A DNA stretch of 64,000 nt from Brevundimonas sp. AJA228-03 (GCF_017795885.1 NZ_CP059297.1:1176001-1240000), one strand, 5' to 3'; positions 1 through 9,927 are shown, counted from the first letter of the stretch. The notes: generated from the letters alone by a model not told the origin. Made by a program: numbers and translations.

Positions 1-1
1 G

Positions 2-1981
2 ATCCTGCCGGTGCCGAAGTTCTTGCTCGATCTGTTGCTGGCCATCAGCCTTGTCTCGTCGGTGCTGATCCTGATGACGGCGCTGATGATGAAGCGGCCG
101 CTGGACTTCGCCATCTTCCCGACGGTGCTGCTGATCTCGACCCTGTTCCGTCTGGGCTTGAACCTGGCCTCGACCCGGCTGGTCCTGACCCACGGTCACG
201 AGGGTCACGATGCGGCCGGTGAGGTCATCAAGGCCTTCGGGGCGTTGATGATGGGCGGGGATTTCATCATCGGCATCATCATCTTCGCGATCATCCTGGT
301 GGTGAACTTCGTGGTCATCACCAAGGGCTCGACCCGCATCGCCGAGGTCAGCGCCCGCTTCACCCTCGACTCGATGCCGGGCAAGCAGATGGCCATCGAC
401 GCCGACCTGTCGTCCGGCCTCATCACTGAGGAACAGGCCAAGCTGCGCCGCAAGGAACTGGAGCAGGAATCGACCTTCTTCGGGGCCATGGACGGCGCGT
501 CCAAGTTCGTGCGCGGCGATGCTGTGGCAGGCCTGATTATCGTCTTCATCAACGCCATCGGCGGCATCCTGATCGGCACCGTCCAGCATGGCCTGCCGAT
601 CGGCGAGGCGGCCAACACCTATATCCAGCTCACCATCGGCGACGGTCTGGTCACCCAGGTCCCGGCTATCATCATCTCGATCGCAGCGGGCTTCCTGGTG
701 TCAAAGGCGGGTGTCGAGGGCTCCGCCGACAAGGCCCTGGTCGCCCAGCTGGCCACCAACCCCGTCAGCCTCGGCGTGGTGTCGGCCGCCGCCGGTCTGC
801 TCGCCCTGATCCCCGGCATGCCGATCATTCCGTTCTCGGCCCTGGCCATCGGCGCGGGCTTCATGGCCTGGCGTCTTGGCCGGGCGAAGCTGAAGCCCCC
901 GCTCGTCGAGAGCGACGCCGTCAACGCCAAGCCCAAGGAAGACGTCGAGGAGCCCATTGGCACCGCCCTGACCATCGACGAGGTCAAGATCGAGCTGGGC
1001 TATTCCCTGCTGACGCTGATCAACGACCTGGAGGGCCGTCGCCTGACCGATCAGGTCCGGGCCCTGCGCCGCGCCCTGGCCCAGGAATACGGCTTCATCA
1101 TGCCTTCGGTGCGTATCCTCGACAACATGCGCCTGCCAAGCCAGGGCTATGCCATCCGCATCAAGGAGATGGAGGCGGGTCAGGGCGAGGTGCGTCTGGG
1201 CTCGCTGATGGCCATGGACCCGGCGGGGAGTCAGGTCGAACTGCCCGGCGAACACACCAAGGAACCCGCCTTCGGCCTGCCGGCCACCTGGATCGATGAG
1301 AGCCTGCGCGAAGAGGCCACGTTCCGCGGCTACACCATCGTCGATCCCTCGACCGTGCTGACCACCCATCTGACCGAAATCCTCAAGGAGAACATGGCCG
1401 AACTGCTCAGCTATGCCGAGGTGCAGAAGCTGATCAAGGAACTGGGCGTCGAGGAAAAGAAGCTGGTCGACGAACTGGTGCCGTCGGTCGTCACCGTCAC
1501 CACCCTGCAGCGCGTGCTGCAGGCCCTGCTGCGTGAGAAGGTGTCGATCCGCGATCTCGGAGCCATCCTCGAAGGTCTGGCCGAAGCCGCGCCGCATTCC
1601 TCGTCCGTCACCACCCTGGTCGAGCACGTCCGAACCCGCCTGGCCCGGCAACTGTGCTGGCAGTACAAGGGCGAGGACGGGGCCCTGCCGATCATCACCC
1701 TGTCGCCCGAATGGGAAAGCGCCTTTGCCGAGGCCCTGGTCGGCGGCGGCGAGGACAAGCAGCTGGCCATGGCCCCGTCACGGCTTCAGGATTTCATCCG
1801 CGCGGTCCGCGACGTGTTCGAACGCGCCGCCATGTCTGGCGAAAGCGCCGTCCTGCTGACCGGCCCGCAGATCCGTCCCTATGTTCGCTCGATCATCGAA
1901 CGCTTCCGGGGCCAGACCGTGGTCATGAGTCAGAACGAGGTTCACCCCAGGGCGCGGCTGCGAACCCTGGGCAGTGTCTAG
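2..1981 (+). CDS. flhA: Flagellar biosynthesis protein FlhA (5' truncated by window)
   Basis: FlhA is the large inner-membrane subunit of the flagellar type III export gate; its cytoplasmic domain docks chaperone-substrate complexes. The reading frame is open from base 2, so the start lies outside the window; about 35-40 residues are missing compared with a ~700-residue FlhA. Visible are several hydrophobic segments in the first ~300 residues, the FHIPEP-type signature region containing RFTLDSMPGKQMAID, then the soluble C-terminal domain. The GTG at 11 is internal, because FlhA-like residues (ILPVPKFLLD) precede it. The stop overlaps by four bases the stop of the convergent gene on the minus strand. 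Confidence 0.96.
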   Translation: MLPVPKFLLDLLLAISLVSSVLILMTALMMKRPLDFAIFPTVLLISTLFRLGLNLASTRLVLTHGHEGHDAAGEVIKAFGALMMGGDFIIGIIIFAIILVVNFVVITKGSTRIAEVSARFTLDSMPGKQMAIDADLSSGLITEEQAKLRRKELEQESTFFGAMDGASKFVRGDAVAGLIIVFINAIGGILIGTVQHGLPIGEAANTYIQLTIGDGLVTQVPAIIISIAAGFLVSKAGVEGSADKALVAQLATNPVSLGVVSAAAGLLALIPGMPIIPFSALAIGAGFMAWRLGRAKLKPPLVESDAVNAKPKEDVEEPIGTALTIDEVKIELGYSLLTLINDLEGRRLTDQVRALRRALAQEYGFIMPSVRILDNMRLPSQGYAIRIKEMEAGQGEVRLGSLMAMDPAGSQVELPGEHTKEPAFGLPATWIDESLREEATFRGYTIVDPSTVLTTHLTEILKENMAELLSYAEVQKLIKELGVEEKKLVDELVPSVVTVTTLQRVLQALLREKVSIRDLGAILEGLAEAAPHSSSVTTLVEHVRTRLARQLCWQYKGEDGALPIITLSPEWESAFAEALVGGGEDKQLAMAPSRLQDFIRAVRDVFERAAMSGESAVLLTGPQIRPYVRSIIERFRGQTVVMSQNEVHPRARLRTLGSV

Positions 1982-2694
1982 TCTACCCGCACGAACCCTC
2001 CCGCCGACGCCGCTCGCGCAGCGTCATTGGTGGGCCGGGCGACCAGGCCGGACTGGGTGATCCAGACCTCATAGGTGCCGCCATTCGCCATCGGCATATA
2101 GGCGGCCGAGCCGTACAGGGTGTCGACCGCGTTGACGTAGCGACGAGACCTGCGTGCCATGTCCCAGGCGCTCAGCGACCACGGCGTCTGGACGCCCGCT
2201 ATCGTCCCGGGCTCCTCGACATGGAGGGCATGCACGCTGCGCGCGCCGGTGCGTTCCTGGTCGATGTCCTGATAACGGCCCGACAGCCGGTCCAGCCGGT
2301 ACTGCGAGTCCAGACCCATCACATTGGCCCACGGCTTCCACTTCAGCACCTGCGCCTCCATCCGCCATTCATCGCCGTTGACGGGGTAGACCGCCGTGCG
2401 CGCGGGCAGGTCGTCCGTCGCGGGCTGGGCAACCGTAACCTCGAAATACCGGGGCGCCAGCTGCCGGACCGACAGGCTGGCGACCGGCCGCTCATAGCTC
2501 AGACGTGAATAGGTCTGGACGTTCTGGCCAAGCAGGGCCGCACCCAGCGCCGCCCCCAGCAGGACGCCGCCGGCCAGGGTGCCGAACAGTCCCCCGAAGA
2601 AGCGACGTTTGAAAAGACCGGCCAGGCCGCTGATCAGGATCAAGGCTCCGACGACGGCGACAGCCGTCGGGATGAACCACCACCACGACACCAT
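1978..2694 (-). CDS. Conserved hypothetical membrane-anchored protein
   Basis: A 238-residue protein of unrecognised function. It begins with two close hydrophobic segments (about residues 3-24 and 32-55, the second Gly/Ala-rich) and continues as a ~180-residue soluble domain, probably periplasmic, with a mixed Trp/Tyr-rich beta-type composition. The start at 2694 is preferred because a good purine-rich site (AGGGAG) lies just upstream and the upstream extension is antisense to the kinase leader. It is convergent with flhA and divergent from the histidine kinase gene. Similar proteins may carry an efflux-pump name in databases, but nothing here looks like a transporter. Confidence 0.7.
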   Translation of the reverse strand: MVSWWWFIPTAVAVVGALILISGLAGLFKRRFFGGLFGTLAGGVLLGAALGAALLGQNVQTYSRLSYERPVASLSVRQLAPRYFEVTVAQPATDDLPARTAVYPVNGDEWRMEAQVLKWKPWANVMGLDSQYRLDRLSGRYQDIDQERTGARSVHALHVEEPGTIAGVQTPWSLSAWDMARRSRRYVNAVDTLYGSAAYMPMANGGTYEVWITQSGLVARPTNDAARAASAGGFVRVD

Positions 2695-2809
2695 GAAATC
2701 GAACTCCCTGAACGGCACAGCTTCTTGTCCCAATGCTCTAGCCTTGCAGATGTTACGCCACGAACGACTTCTCTGGACAGGCGATACCGCTCCGCTAAAG
2801 CACCGGGTT

Positions 2810-4339
2810 ATGGTTTCGTTCTCGGACATCGTCTCGAACGTCGGCGCGCTTCTGCGGCAGCGCACGCTGGGACGCTCGATCGTCCTGCTGCTGTCAGTGG
2901 CGATCCTGCTTCTGCTGATCGTCAACGCCACCACCTTCGTGATGATCCAGCGTACGGCCGCGTTCAACGACCAGGTCGAGGCGGCCTGGCAGGCCCGACG
3001 CTCTGGCCGGCTCCTGCTGCTCAATCTCAAGGATGCGGAGACGGCCCAGCGCGGCTACGTCCTGACGGGACTGTACAGCTTTCGCATGGAGTATGACCGG
3101 GCGGTCCAGGCTAATGCCTATCTGGTCGACACTCTGGCCGAGCGGCTGGGAAACGATCCGGTCGATGTCTCGACGGTCGAAGCCGTGACACGCCTGTCGC
3201 GAGACAAGATTCTCGAAATGGGAGCGGTCATCGCTCTAAGTCAAACTGGGCAGGGCCAGCAGGCGACCCGGCGGATCGCGCAGGGGGGCGGCAAGGCCCT
3301 GATGGAGCAGTTGGAGTCCGAACTCGGCGATCTTGACCGCCGGATGGGCACCCGCCTTGCCCAGGGGCGGGCGCAGTCCGAGGGCTCGGCCACCTTCACG
3401 GCCGTCGTCAATGGAATCGCCGGTGTTCTGATCCTGCTGCTGGGAGCGGTCGTCTTCCTGCTGGTGTGGCGCTATCTGGCTGAACTCAAGGATGCTCAGG
3501 CTACGGTCGACCGTGTGAATGCGGGACTTGAGGAAACGGTGAAGGCTCGAACGGCCGCCCTTGTCCGCTCGAACGAAGAGGTGCAGCGCTTTGCCTATAT
3601 CGTGAGTCACGACCTGCGGTCCCCTTTGGTCAATGTGATGGGTTACACGGCCGAGCTGGAGCAGGCCGGCAGGACCATCGATCTTCAGATGACCAAGGTC
3701 GAGACGGTCGCACCCGAGCTGCTGGAACGGGATGCGCTGACCGCCGCGCGAGAGGACATTCCCGAGGCGGTCGGATTCATCCGTGCCTCCACGGAGAAGA
3801 TGGACCGGCTGATCAATTCCATCCTGAAGCTGTCGCGTGAGGGTCGGCGCAATCTGGTGCCGGAAACACTCGACATCGGCGGCATGACAGAGCGGATCGC
3901 TGACACCGTGCGCCACCAGCTTGAGGCTACCGAAACGGAGGTGGTCGTCGGCGAAATGGTGCCGATCGAGAGCGATCGCCTTTCGATGGAACAGATCCTG
4001 GGCAATCTGATCGACAATGCGGTGAAATACCTGCAGCCCGGTCGACCCGGGCGCATCGAGGTCAACGGCCGCGATCTGCCCGGCGGCTGGGTCGAATACG
4101 CGATCGCCGACAATGGTCGCGGTATCGCTGAAAAAGACCATGAACGGGTCTTCGAGCTGTTCCGTCGCGCGGGCCGCCAGGACCAGAAGGGCGAGGGCCT
4201 TGGCCTGGCCTTCGTCCGCAACAGCGTTCGCCGTCTGGGCGGTGAGGTCACGGTCGAGTCGGTTCCGGGCGAAGGCTCGACATTCAGACTGAAATTCCCC
4301 AGACGCCTCATCCTCGACGAGGCCGGAGACGCCCTTTGA
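2810..4339 (+). CDS. CHASE3-type sensor histidine kinase
   Basis: A membrane sensor kinase of 509 residues. Two transmembrane helices (about 23-45 and 200-222) bracket an extracytoplasmic helical region with the CHASE3-like motif AQRGYVLTG. A coiled linker follows, then a HisKA domain whose phospho-acceptor is about His267 (VSHDLRSPL), and an ATPase domain with N-box (NLIDNAVKYL), G1 (DNGRGI) and G2 (GEGLGLAFV). The ATG at 2810 was chosen because the longer frame upstream is antisense to the neighbouring gene and has no protein character. The stop overlaps the TTG start of the next receiver gene, so kinase and receiver are probably coupled. Confidence 0.93.
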   Translation: MVSFSDIVSNVGALLRQRTLGRSIVLLLSVAILLLLIVNATTFVMIQRTAAFNDQVEAAWQARRSGRLLLLNLKDAETAQRGYVLTGLYSFRMEYDRAVQANAYLVDTLAERLGNDPVDVSTVEAVTRLSRDKILEMGAVIALSQTGQGQQATRRIAQGGGKALMEQLESELGDLDRRMGTRLAQGRAQSEGSATFTAVVNGIAGVLILLLGAVVFLLVWRYLAELKDAQATVDRVNAGLEETVKARTAALVRSNEEVQRFAYIVSHDLRSPLVNVMGYTAELEQAGRTIDLQMTKVETVAPELLERDALTAAREDIPEAVGFIRASTEKMDRLINSILKLSREGRRNLVPETLDIGGMTERIADTVRHQLEATETEVVVGEMVPIESDRLSMEQILGNLIDNAVKYLQPGRPGRIEVNGRDLPGGWVEYAIADNGRGIAEKDHERVFELFRRAGRQDQKGEGLGLAFVRNSVRRLGGEVTVESVPGEGSTFRLKFPRRLILDEAGDAL

Positions 4340-4767
4340 CCAACAAAAATCCTGGCAAGATCGTGATGGTCGAGGATGATCATGGTCAAGCCAAACTGAT
4401 CGAGAAGAATATCCGCAGGGCCAACATCTCCAACGAGATCATCCATTTCGATCACGGCCAGCCGGCGCTCGATTATCTGTTCAGCGACGAGGTCCGCGCC
4501 AACGGTCCCATGATGATCCTGCTGGACCTGAACCTGCCGGATATGAGCGGCACCGACATCCTGGCCGAGGTGAAGAAGGACGATCGCCTGAAGAGCGCGC
4601 CGGTCGTCGTCCTGACCACCACCGATGACAAGACCGAGATCCAGCGCTGCTACGACCTGGGCTGCAGTGTCCACATCACCAAGCCGATCAACCATGAAAG
4701 CTTTGCGGGGGCCATCCGGCAGCTGGGCCTGTTCCTGTCGGTCATGCAGGCCCCGGACATCCAATGA
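4336..4767 (+). CDS. Single-domain response regulator (CheY/Rcp1-like)
   Basis: A stand-alone receiver of 143 residues, presumably phosphorylated by the kinase encoded just upstream. The acidic pocket (VEDD), phospho-acceptor about Asp64 ([11 protein letters not shown]), switch threonine (LTTTDD) and conserved lysine (HITKPIN) are all present, and there is no output domain. The arrangement resembles the Rcp1 class of receivers that pair with phytochrome-like kinases. Translation starts at a TTG sharing bases with the kinase stop (TTGA); the gene's own stop overlaps the ATG of the following gene (ATGA). The precise target is unknown. Confidence 0.93.
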   Translation: MTNKNPGKIVMVEDDHGQAKLIEKNIRRANISNEIIHFDHGQPALDYLFSDEVRANGPMMILLDLNLPDMSGTDILAEVKKDDRLKSAPVVVLTTTDDKTEIQRCYDLGCSVHITKPINHESFAGAIRQLGLFLSVMQAPDIQ

Positions 4768-5804
4768 CCCCTGACAAGCCGTCCATCCGGCTGCTCTACA
4801 TAGACGACGACCGTGGTTTGTCGCGGCTCGTTCAGAAGGAACTCGGCCGCCACGGCTTTGAGGTGACCCTCGCCGCCGATGGCGATGCGGGCGTCGCAGC
4901 GCTGGATGCCGACAACTATGACGTCTGCGCGCTGGACCACTACATGCCCGGCCGCGACGGGCTGGACGTCCTGCCGGAGTTGCTGCACCGCCCGGCACCG
5001 CCACCGGTCGTTTACGTCACCGGGGCCCAGGAAGGCCGGATCGCGGTCGCCGCCCTGCGGGCTGGGGCGGCCGACTATGTCATCAAGGACGTATCCGAGG
5101 ATTTCACCGCCCTGCTGCGTTCGGCGCTGGAGGCTGCGCTGCTGCGTCGTCGCCTGGAGCGCGAGAACGAGGAGGCCCAGGAACTGGTACGCCTGGCCCG
5201 CGATCGCGCCGAAGCCATGCTGCGCGAGGTCAATCACCGGGTCGGCAACTCGCTGCAACTGGTCTCGACCTTCATGTCCCTGCAACTGCGTCACCTCGCT
5301 GACGAGGGAGCCCGCAATGCCCTGAGGGAGGCACAGGCGCGCATCGAGGCCGTCGCCCATGTGCACCGGCGTCTCTACACCTCCGGCGACATGGAGACGG
5401 TGGACATGCAGGCCTATCTGGAAGGCCTGGTCGACGAACTGTCCAAGTCCCTGGGTCCCGATGACTGTTCGCCCGTCATCATCCTGGAGGCCAGCGCCAT
5501 GAGGGTCACGATCGATCAGGCCGTGTCGCTGGGGGTCGTGGTGACCGAGCTTGTCACCAATGCGGTCAAATACGCCTATGCGCCGGGTCAGACCGGCGAA
5601 ATCCGGGTGATCCTGGAACCTGACTCAGCCGGGCGCGCCATCCTGACGGTCGAGGACGATGGTCCGGGTCTCGGCGACGGCAAGCCGAAGGGAACCGGTC
5701 TGGGCGGCAAGATCATCACCGCCATGGCCTCGGGCCTGCGTTCGTCGGTGGAAATCGACGGGGCGCACAAGGGCGTCCGCGCGCGTCTGGCCTTCGAACT
5801 TTGA
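4764..5804 (+). CDS. Receiver-histidine kinase hybrid (HisKA_2/HWE-type)
   Basis: A soluble 346-residue protein with an N-terminal receiver (acidic residues in YIDDDRG, phospho-acceptor about Asp58 in [11 protein letters not shown], lysine in VIKDVSE) followed by a coiled linker and a short-form kinase. The His box is [12 protein letters not shown] (about His158), typical of the HisKA_2/HWE class, followed by an ATPase domain with N-box [11 protein letters not shown] and G-box DDGPGLGDG. No membrane segment is visible, so input comes through the receiver, plausibly as the second step of a relay from the CHASE3 kinase. Start and stop overlap both neighbours by four bases. Confidence 0.92.
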   Translation: MTPDKPSIRLLYIDDDRGLSRLVQKELGRHGFEVTLAADGDAGVAALDADNYDVCALDHYMPGRDGLDVLPELLHRPAPPPVVYVTGAQEGRIAVAALRAGAADYVIKDVSEDFTALLRSALEAALLRRRLERENEEAQELVRLARDRAEAMLREVNHRVGNSLQLVSTFMSLQLRHLADEGARNALREAQARIEAVAHVHRRLYTSGDMETVDMQAYLEGLVDELSKSLGPDDCSPVIILEASAMRVTIDQAVSLGVVVTELVTNAVKYAYAPGQTGEIRVILEPDSAGRAILTVEDDGPGLGDGKPKGTGLGGKIITAMASGLRSSVEIDGAHKGVRARLAFEL

Positions 5805-6244
5805 CACCCGCGTTGCAGTTCGGCGAGGCTGAGGCGGGGGCGACCTATCTGCTCCGTCCAGCCGTCTTTGGACTGGTCTTCCACGACGAAAAGGTCGCCT
5901 GTGTCCGCGTCACGCGCGACACGCCCTATCTCGACCTGCCCGGCGGTGCCGTCGATGGCGAAGAGACAGAACAAGAGGCCCTGACCCGTGAGTTCGTCGA
6001 AGAGACCGGGATGGCGGTCCGGCCGCTGGAACGCATCGCCAGGGCGGGTCAGTTCTTTCGCAAGTCCGACGGTGCCCCCGTCAACAATGTCGGCGGGTTC
6101 TGGATCGCTGAAATGCTCGCGCTCGATCCGGCCCGAAAGGTCGAGGCGGACCACGAACTGGTCTGGCTGCATCCTCGAACCGCCCTGGCCGAGCTTCGCC
6201 ACGATGCCCACGCCTGGGCGGTGGCGAAATGGCTCAGGCGCTAA
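5801..6244 (+). CDS. Nudix hydrolase
   Basis: A 147-residue Nudix protein, expected to hydrolyse a nucleoside diphosphate linked to another moiety; the substrate cannot be read from sequence. The Nudix box is intact: a Gly-x5-Glu stretch in [13 protein letters not shown] followed by [11 protein letters not shown]. The start is a TTG sharing TTGA with the stop of the upstream receiver-kinase, so it is the fourth member of a chain of overlapping genes. Its place in a signalling operon is unusual and may reflect co-expression only. Confidence 0.9.
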   Translation: MTPALQFGEAEAGATYLLRPAVFGLVFHDEKVACVRVTRDTPYLDLPGGAVDGEETEQEALTREFVEETGMAVRPLERIARAGQFFRKSDGAPVNNVGGFWIAEMLALDPARKVEADHELVWLHPRTALAELRHDAHAWAVAKWLRR

Positions 6245-6335
6245 GCTCCAGCATACGGAACGCCTTTCCGGATCGTTCGCTCTGTCTGCTGAAGCGTCGC
6301 CGCTGTGGCCGACGCCGAACGACAGGAGCCTCCCC

Positions 6336-6524
6336 ATGGCCGATCATGATCGCGTTGAAGGCGCCGCCAGGAACATCGGTGGCAAGATCAAGGAGGGCTT
6401 CGGCAATCTCACGGGTGACGAGAAGCTGAAAGCCGAAGGCAAGGCCGAGCAGGTCGCGGGCAAGGTCCAGAATACCATCGGTGGCCTCAAGGACAGCCTT
6501 CACGAAAACCACAAGCGAAACTAG
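6336..6524 (+). CDS. CsbD family stress-response protein
   Basis: A small, highly charged protein of 62 residues with the CsbD signature (NIGGKIKEGFGNLTGDEKLKAEGK), rich in Lys, Glu and Gly and predicted to be soluble and flexible. CsbD-like proteins accumulate under general stress in many bacteria, with unclear molecular function. The ATG at 6336 has a good ribosome-binding site (GACAGGAG) nine bases upstream; the longer open frame upstream is the shadow of the Nudix gene. An intrinsic terminator follows the stop, so it is a monocistronic unit or the end of the upstream operon. Confidence 0.93.
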   Translation: MADHDRVEGAARNIGGKIKEGFGNLTGDEKLKAEGKAEQVAGKVQNTIGGLKDSLHENHKRN

Positions 6525-6551
6525 GGCTTCCGTTCTCCGCATGAACGAAAG

Positions 6552-6578
6552 GGCCGCTCCTGTCGGAGCGGCCTTTTT
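6552..6578 (+). terminator. Intrinsic terminator after csbD-like gene
   Basis: A perfect 9-bp stem (GGCCGCTCC / GGAGCGGCC) with a TGTC loop is followed directly by five T residues. It lies 28 bases after the CsbD stop codon and before the convergent hypothetical gene. Confidence 0.9.
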
Positions 6579-6588
6579 GCGTTCCGGC

Positions 6589-7080
6589 TCAATCGCGGTC
6601 GCCAAGCCGGAAGGTCAGACCGCGGGTCTCTCCCGCCTCCGGCTCGCATTCGGTCACGAAGGCGACCGATCCGCCTTGCCGCGTGGGACGCGAACGGCAG
6701 TCGGCGATGCGGGGCGTCACGGTCTGTGCCGTGCGCCGCTCCGGCAGTCCGCATTGAAGCGGATAGGCACCTGTATCGTCCGGGGTGGCCAGACACGGCA
6801 CCGGTTCGCCCGGTGGCTGAAGGCCCGCCGGCAGGCGATCCCCCAGGGCGGCCGACAATTCGCCCCGCACACGCGCCTGGCAGATCTCCAGGGACGCGTC
6901 CTTCCTGAGAAGCGGACTGCACTGCGACCGCTCCCAGCCGAACGGATCGGCGAGGGCCCATGCGGGCAGGTGCACGGCGGGTGCGACGGCCTCGGTGACG
7001 ACCGGAGGTTCCGCCTGCGACGTGTCCCATACGGGCACCGTCTGTTGCAGTATCGTTGCCATCATCAGGGCGGTCAGCAT
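6589..7080 (-). CDS. Hypothetical secreted protein
   Basis: A 163-residue protein of unknown function. The N terminus MLTALMMATILQ is hydrophobic and could be a short signal peptide. The rest is polar, Pro-rich and contains about seven cysteines (for example SQCSPL, EICQAR, VPCLAT, LQCGL, IADCRS, ECEPE), which suggests a disulfide-bonded periplasmic protein. The ATG at 7080 is preferred over an in-frame ATG at 7137 because it places the hydrophobic segment at the N terminus. It is convergent with the CsbD gene; the VWA gene lies upstream on the same strand. Confidence 0.6.
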   Translation of the reverse strand: MLTALMMATILQQTVPVWDTSQAEPPVVTEAVAPAVHLPAWALADPFGWERSQCSPLLRKDASLEICQARVRGELSAALGDRLPAGLQPPGEPVPCLATPDDTGAYPLQCGLPERRTAQTVTPRIADCRSRPTRQGGSVAFVTECEPEAGETRGLTFRLGDRD

Positions 7081-7156
7081 CGGTGGCCTCCAGATCGTCG
7101 CGGACAGTGACACGGACGGCCGAGCACCGCATCTCACCTCTGCGTCACCGCACAGG

Positions 7157-8335
7157 CTAGCGCGTCAGGACCCGCATCGCCCGGTCCAGCCCGTCCAGTG
7201 TCAGCGGATACATCCGCTCGTCCATGACCTCGCTGAGCAGTTTCACGGAAGCCGTGTAGCTCCAGTACCGCTCGGCCACCGGGTTCAGCCACACCGACTT
7301 GTCCCATTGCAACCGCGCGCGCCGCATCCAGATCGCCCCGGCTTCCTCGTTCCAGTGCTCGACCGATCCGCCGGGCATGGTGACCTCGTACGGGCTCATG
7401 GTGGCGTCGCCGACGAAGATCGCCCGCCAGTCGCCATTGTAGCGATTGAGCAGGTCCCAGGTCGGGATTTTCTCGGAATGCCGACGGCGGTTGTCCTTCC
7501 AGACACCCTCGTAGAGGCAGTTGTGAAAGTAGAAGAATTCGAGGTTCTTGAACTCGGTCCGGGCTGCCGAGAACAGCTCCTCGCATAGTTTGATGTGGCC
7601 ATCCATCGACCCGCCGACGTCCAGGAACAGCAGCACCTTGATCGTATTGCGCCGCTCCGGGCGCATCCGGATGTCGAGCCAGCCCTGCCGCGCCGTCCCG
7701 TCGATCGTGCCGTCGATATCCAGCTCCTCGGCCGCGCCTTCGCGCGCGAACCGGCGCAGGCGGCGCAGGGCCACCTTGATGTTGCGCGTCCCCAGCTCGA
7801 CGGTGTCGTCCAGGTTCCGGTATTCGCGTTTCTCCCAGACCTTGGCGGCGCGTCCGTGTTTCGCCGGCCCGCCGATACGCACGCCCTCGGGATTGTAGCC
7901 GCCGTGGCCGAAGGGGCTGGTCCCGCCGGTGCCGATCCATCTGGACCCGCCCTCGTGGCGCTCCTTCTGCTCCTCCAAGCGCTGCCTGAGTGTTTCCATC
8001 AGCTTTTCGAAGCCGCCCAGCGCCTCGATCTCCGCCTTCTCCTCGTCGGTCAGGAATTTCTGATTGAGCAGCTTCAGCCAGTCCTCGGGCACGTCCAGCG
8101 TCGGCTCGTCGCCAGCGCCGATCGTCTCGATTCCTTTGAACACGGTCCCGAACACCTGGTCGAACCGGTCGTAGTGTTTCTCGTCCTTGACCAGGACCGC
8201 GCGCGACAGGTGATAGAAGTCCTCGACCCGCCCCCCGGCCACGTCCTTGTCCATGGCCTCCATCAGGTGAAGCCATTCCTTGGTCGAGACCGGCACTTTT
8301 GCCTGTCGCAGGGCGGTGAAGAAGGGGAGGAGCAT
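7157..8335 (-). CDS. VWA domain-containing CoxE-like protein
   Basis: A 392-residue protein of the CoxE-like von Willebrand A family. The N-terminal half is charged and helical (for example LMETLRQRLEEQKERHEGG); the C-terminal half carries a VWA-type metal site, seen as LFLDVGGSMDGH, which is a D-x-G-x-S MIDAS variant. Members usually act with a MoxR-type AAA ATPase to assemble metal or cofactor enzymes; no MoxR gene is adjacent here. The start at 8335 follows a GNAT gene by 20 bases on the same strand, so the two may be co-transcribed. A 117-residue upstream extension was rejected as the shadow of that gene. Confidence 0.88.
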   Translation of the reverse strand: MLLPFFTALRQAKVPVSTKEWLHLMEAMDKDVAGGRVEDFYHLSRAVLVKDEKHYDRFDQVFGTVFKGIETIGAGDEPTLDVPEDWLKLLNQKFLTDEEKAEIEALGGFEKLMETLRQRLEEQKERHEGGSRWIGTGGTSPFGHGGYNPEGVRIGGPAKHGRAAKVWEKREYRNLDDTVELGTRNIKVALRRLRRFAREGAAEELDIDGTIDGTARQGWLDIRMRPERRNTIKVLLFLDVGGSMDGHIKLCEELFSAARTEFKNLEFFYFHNCLYEGVWKDNRRRHSEKIPTWDLLNRYNGDWRAIFVGDATMSPYEVTMPGGSVEHWNEEAGAIWMRRARLQWDKSVWLNPVAERYWSYTASVKLLSEVMDERMYPLTLDGLDRAMRVLTR

Positions 8336-8355
8336 GATCCGAACCTGAGCCTCGA

Positions 8356-8883
8356 TCAGCCGCGCCGCAAGATGAACTCGTCGTCCAGCCATTTGCCGAC
8401 CGGATACTGATATTCGCCCGCCTTCCCGAAACCATGGGCAGTGTAGAGTTTTTGTGCCTTTTCGTTGCCGCTCCAGACACCGATCCAGAGCGGGCCGTCG
8501 GTGTTGGCTTCCATCCAGTCCAGCGAGACCTCCAGCAGTCGCGTCCCCAGACCCAGTCCCTGGGCACCCCGGCCGACATACAGTCGCCGCAGCTCCATAT
8601 GGCTCGACTGAGCCTCCGGGTGGGGCAGGGTGTTCGGCCCGGCGTTGGCGAAGGCCAGCAAGGCCCCCTCTCGCTCCGCCACCCACCAGGCCGCCCCCGG
8701 CTCTGCCAGTTTCGCGGCGATGGTCGCTTCGGCGAAGCTGGCGTCGAGGAAGGCCGTCAGGTCGGCCTCCGGATAGGGAATCGCAAAGCCGGTCACGAAT
8801 GTATCGATAAAGGTCTGGCGGCCCAGCACGCCGAGGGCTGCGGCATCGTCGGGGCGGGCAGGGCGGATCCGGGCGTCTGTCAT
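8356..8883 (-). CDS. GNAT family N-acetyltransferase
   Basis: A 175-residue acetyltransferase with the GNAT acetyl-CoA site, seen as [20 protein letters not shown] (a beta4 strand plus the Q/R-x-x-G-x-G/A loop), and the C-terminal [19 protein letters not shown] motif of N-acetyltransferases of the small-molecule/protein type. Its acceptor is not predictable. ATG at 8883 is preferred over 8925, because homology-like sequence starts at [11 protein letters not shown]. It is divergent from the deacetylase-like gene starting 77 bases away. Confidence 0.88.
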   Translation of the reverse strand: MTDARIRPARPDDAAALGVLGRQTFIDTFVTGFAIPYPEADLTAFLDASFAEATIAAKLAEPGAAWWVAEREGALLAFANAGPNTLPHPEAQSSHMELRRLYVGRGAQGLGLGTRLLEVSLDWMEANTDGPLWIGVWSGNEKAQKLYTAHGFGKAGEYQYPVGKWLDDEFILRRG

Positions 8884-8960
8884 TCCGTCCCTGTGGAATG
8901 GGATGCGGACGACCTCAACCCCCATGTTGTTTTCGCGATGTCGCGGATAGTCTGCCGTCG

Positions 8961-9881
8961 ATGTCCGTCGCCCTGTTCACCCACCCCGACATGATCGCCC
9001 ATGTGCCCGGTGCAGGTCACCCCGAGCGCCCCGAGCGACTGGCTGCCGTACTGGCGGCGCTGGACGATTCGGACCTGTCGCTCGAACGTCGCGCCGCCAC
9101 CGAGGCCGCTGTCGCCGATCTGGAGCGGATTCATCCGGCCGCCTATGTCACCCGCATGATCGAGGCCTCTCCCGCGCGGGGACTGGCCCAGCTCGACGCC
9201 GACACCGTCCTTTCCCCCGGAAGCGTCCGCGCCGCCCGTCTTGCGGCCGGGGCGGTCATCGATGCCGTCCGCGCAGTGGCGGAGGGTCAGACCGCCCGGG
9301 CGTTCGCCGCTGTCCGCCCGCCCGGCCACCACGCAGAACCGAACCAGAGCATGGGCTTCTGCCTGTTCTCCAGCGTCGCCGTCGCAGCCCGCGTGGCCCA
9401 GTCGGAGGGCATGGCCCGCGTCGCCGTGGTCGATTTCGATGTCCACCACGGCAATGGAACACAGGCGGCGTTCGAGGCGGACGACAGCCTGTTCCTGGTC
9501 TCCATCCACCAGATGCCGCTGTATCCCGGCACCGGTGCCCCGTCGGAGATCGGGGTCGGCAACATCGTCAATGTCGCCGTCGAGCCCCATGCCGCGCGCG
9601 AATCATGGCGCGCCCGTTTTGCCGGTGGCCTGATGCCGGCGCTCGACGATTTCGCGCCGGACCTGATCCTGATCTCCGCCGGGTTCGACGCCCACCGTCG
9701 CGATCCGCTGGCCCACCAGTCGCTGGAGGCCGATGATTTCGCCTGGGCGACCCGTGCGGTTCTGGAGGTCGCGCGCCATCGATGCGGCGGCAAGGTTGTC
9801 TCCTCGCTCGAGGGCGGTTACGACCTTGAGGGACTGGGCCGCTCGGCCCTCGCTCATGTCCGGGCATTGGGGGAGGCGTAA
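8961..9881 (+). CDS. Histone deacetylase family protein (acetylpolyamine amidohydrolase-like)
   Basis: A 306-residue zinc amidohydrolase of the HDAC/AcuC/ApaH fold. Diagnostic motifs are the tandem active-site histidines in RPPGHHAE, the metal-binding stretch [12 protein letters not shown], the distal metal ligand in [12 protein letters not shown] and the closing EGGYDLEGL. Substrates in bacteria include acetylated polyamines and acetyl-lysine proteins; this member cannot be assigned further. The ATG at 8961 follows the pattern of family N termini ([11 protein letters not shown]). It is divergent from an acetyltransferase gene, an acetylation/deacetylation pairing that may be functional or coincidental. 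Confidence 0.93.
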   Translation: MSVALFTHPDMIAHVPGAGHPERPERLAAVLAALDDSDLSLERRAATEAAVADLERIHPAAYVTRMIEASPARGLAQLDADTVLSPGSVRAARLAAGAVIDAVRAVAEGQTARAFAAVRPPGHHAEPNQSMGFCLFSSVAVAARVAQSEGMARVAVVDFDVHHGNGTQAAFEADDSLFLVSIHQMPLYPGTGAPSEIGVGNIVNVAVEPHAARESWRARFAGGLMPALDDFAPDLILISAGFDAHRRDPLAHQSLEADDFAWATRAVLEVARHRCGGKVVSSLEGGYDLEGLGRSALAHVRALGEA

Positions 9882-9927
9882 CGAAGAGGTCCAGGCGGTT
9901 GCGCCGCCCGTATCTTCCGCCCTCACC

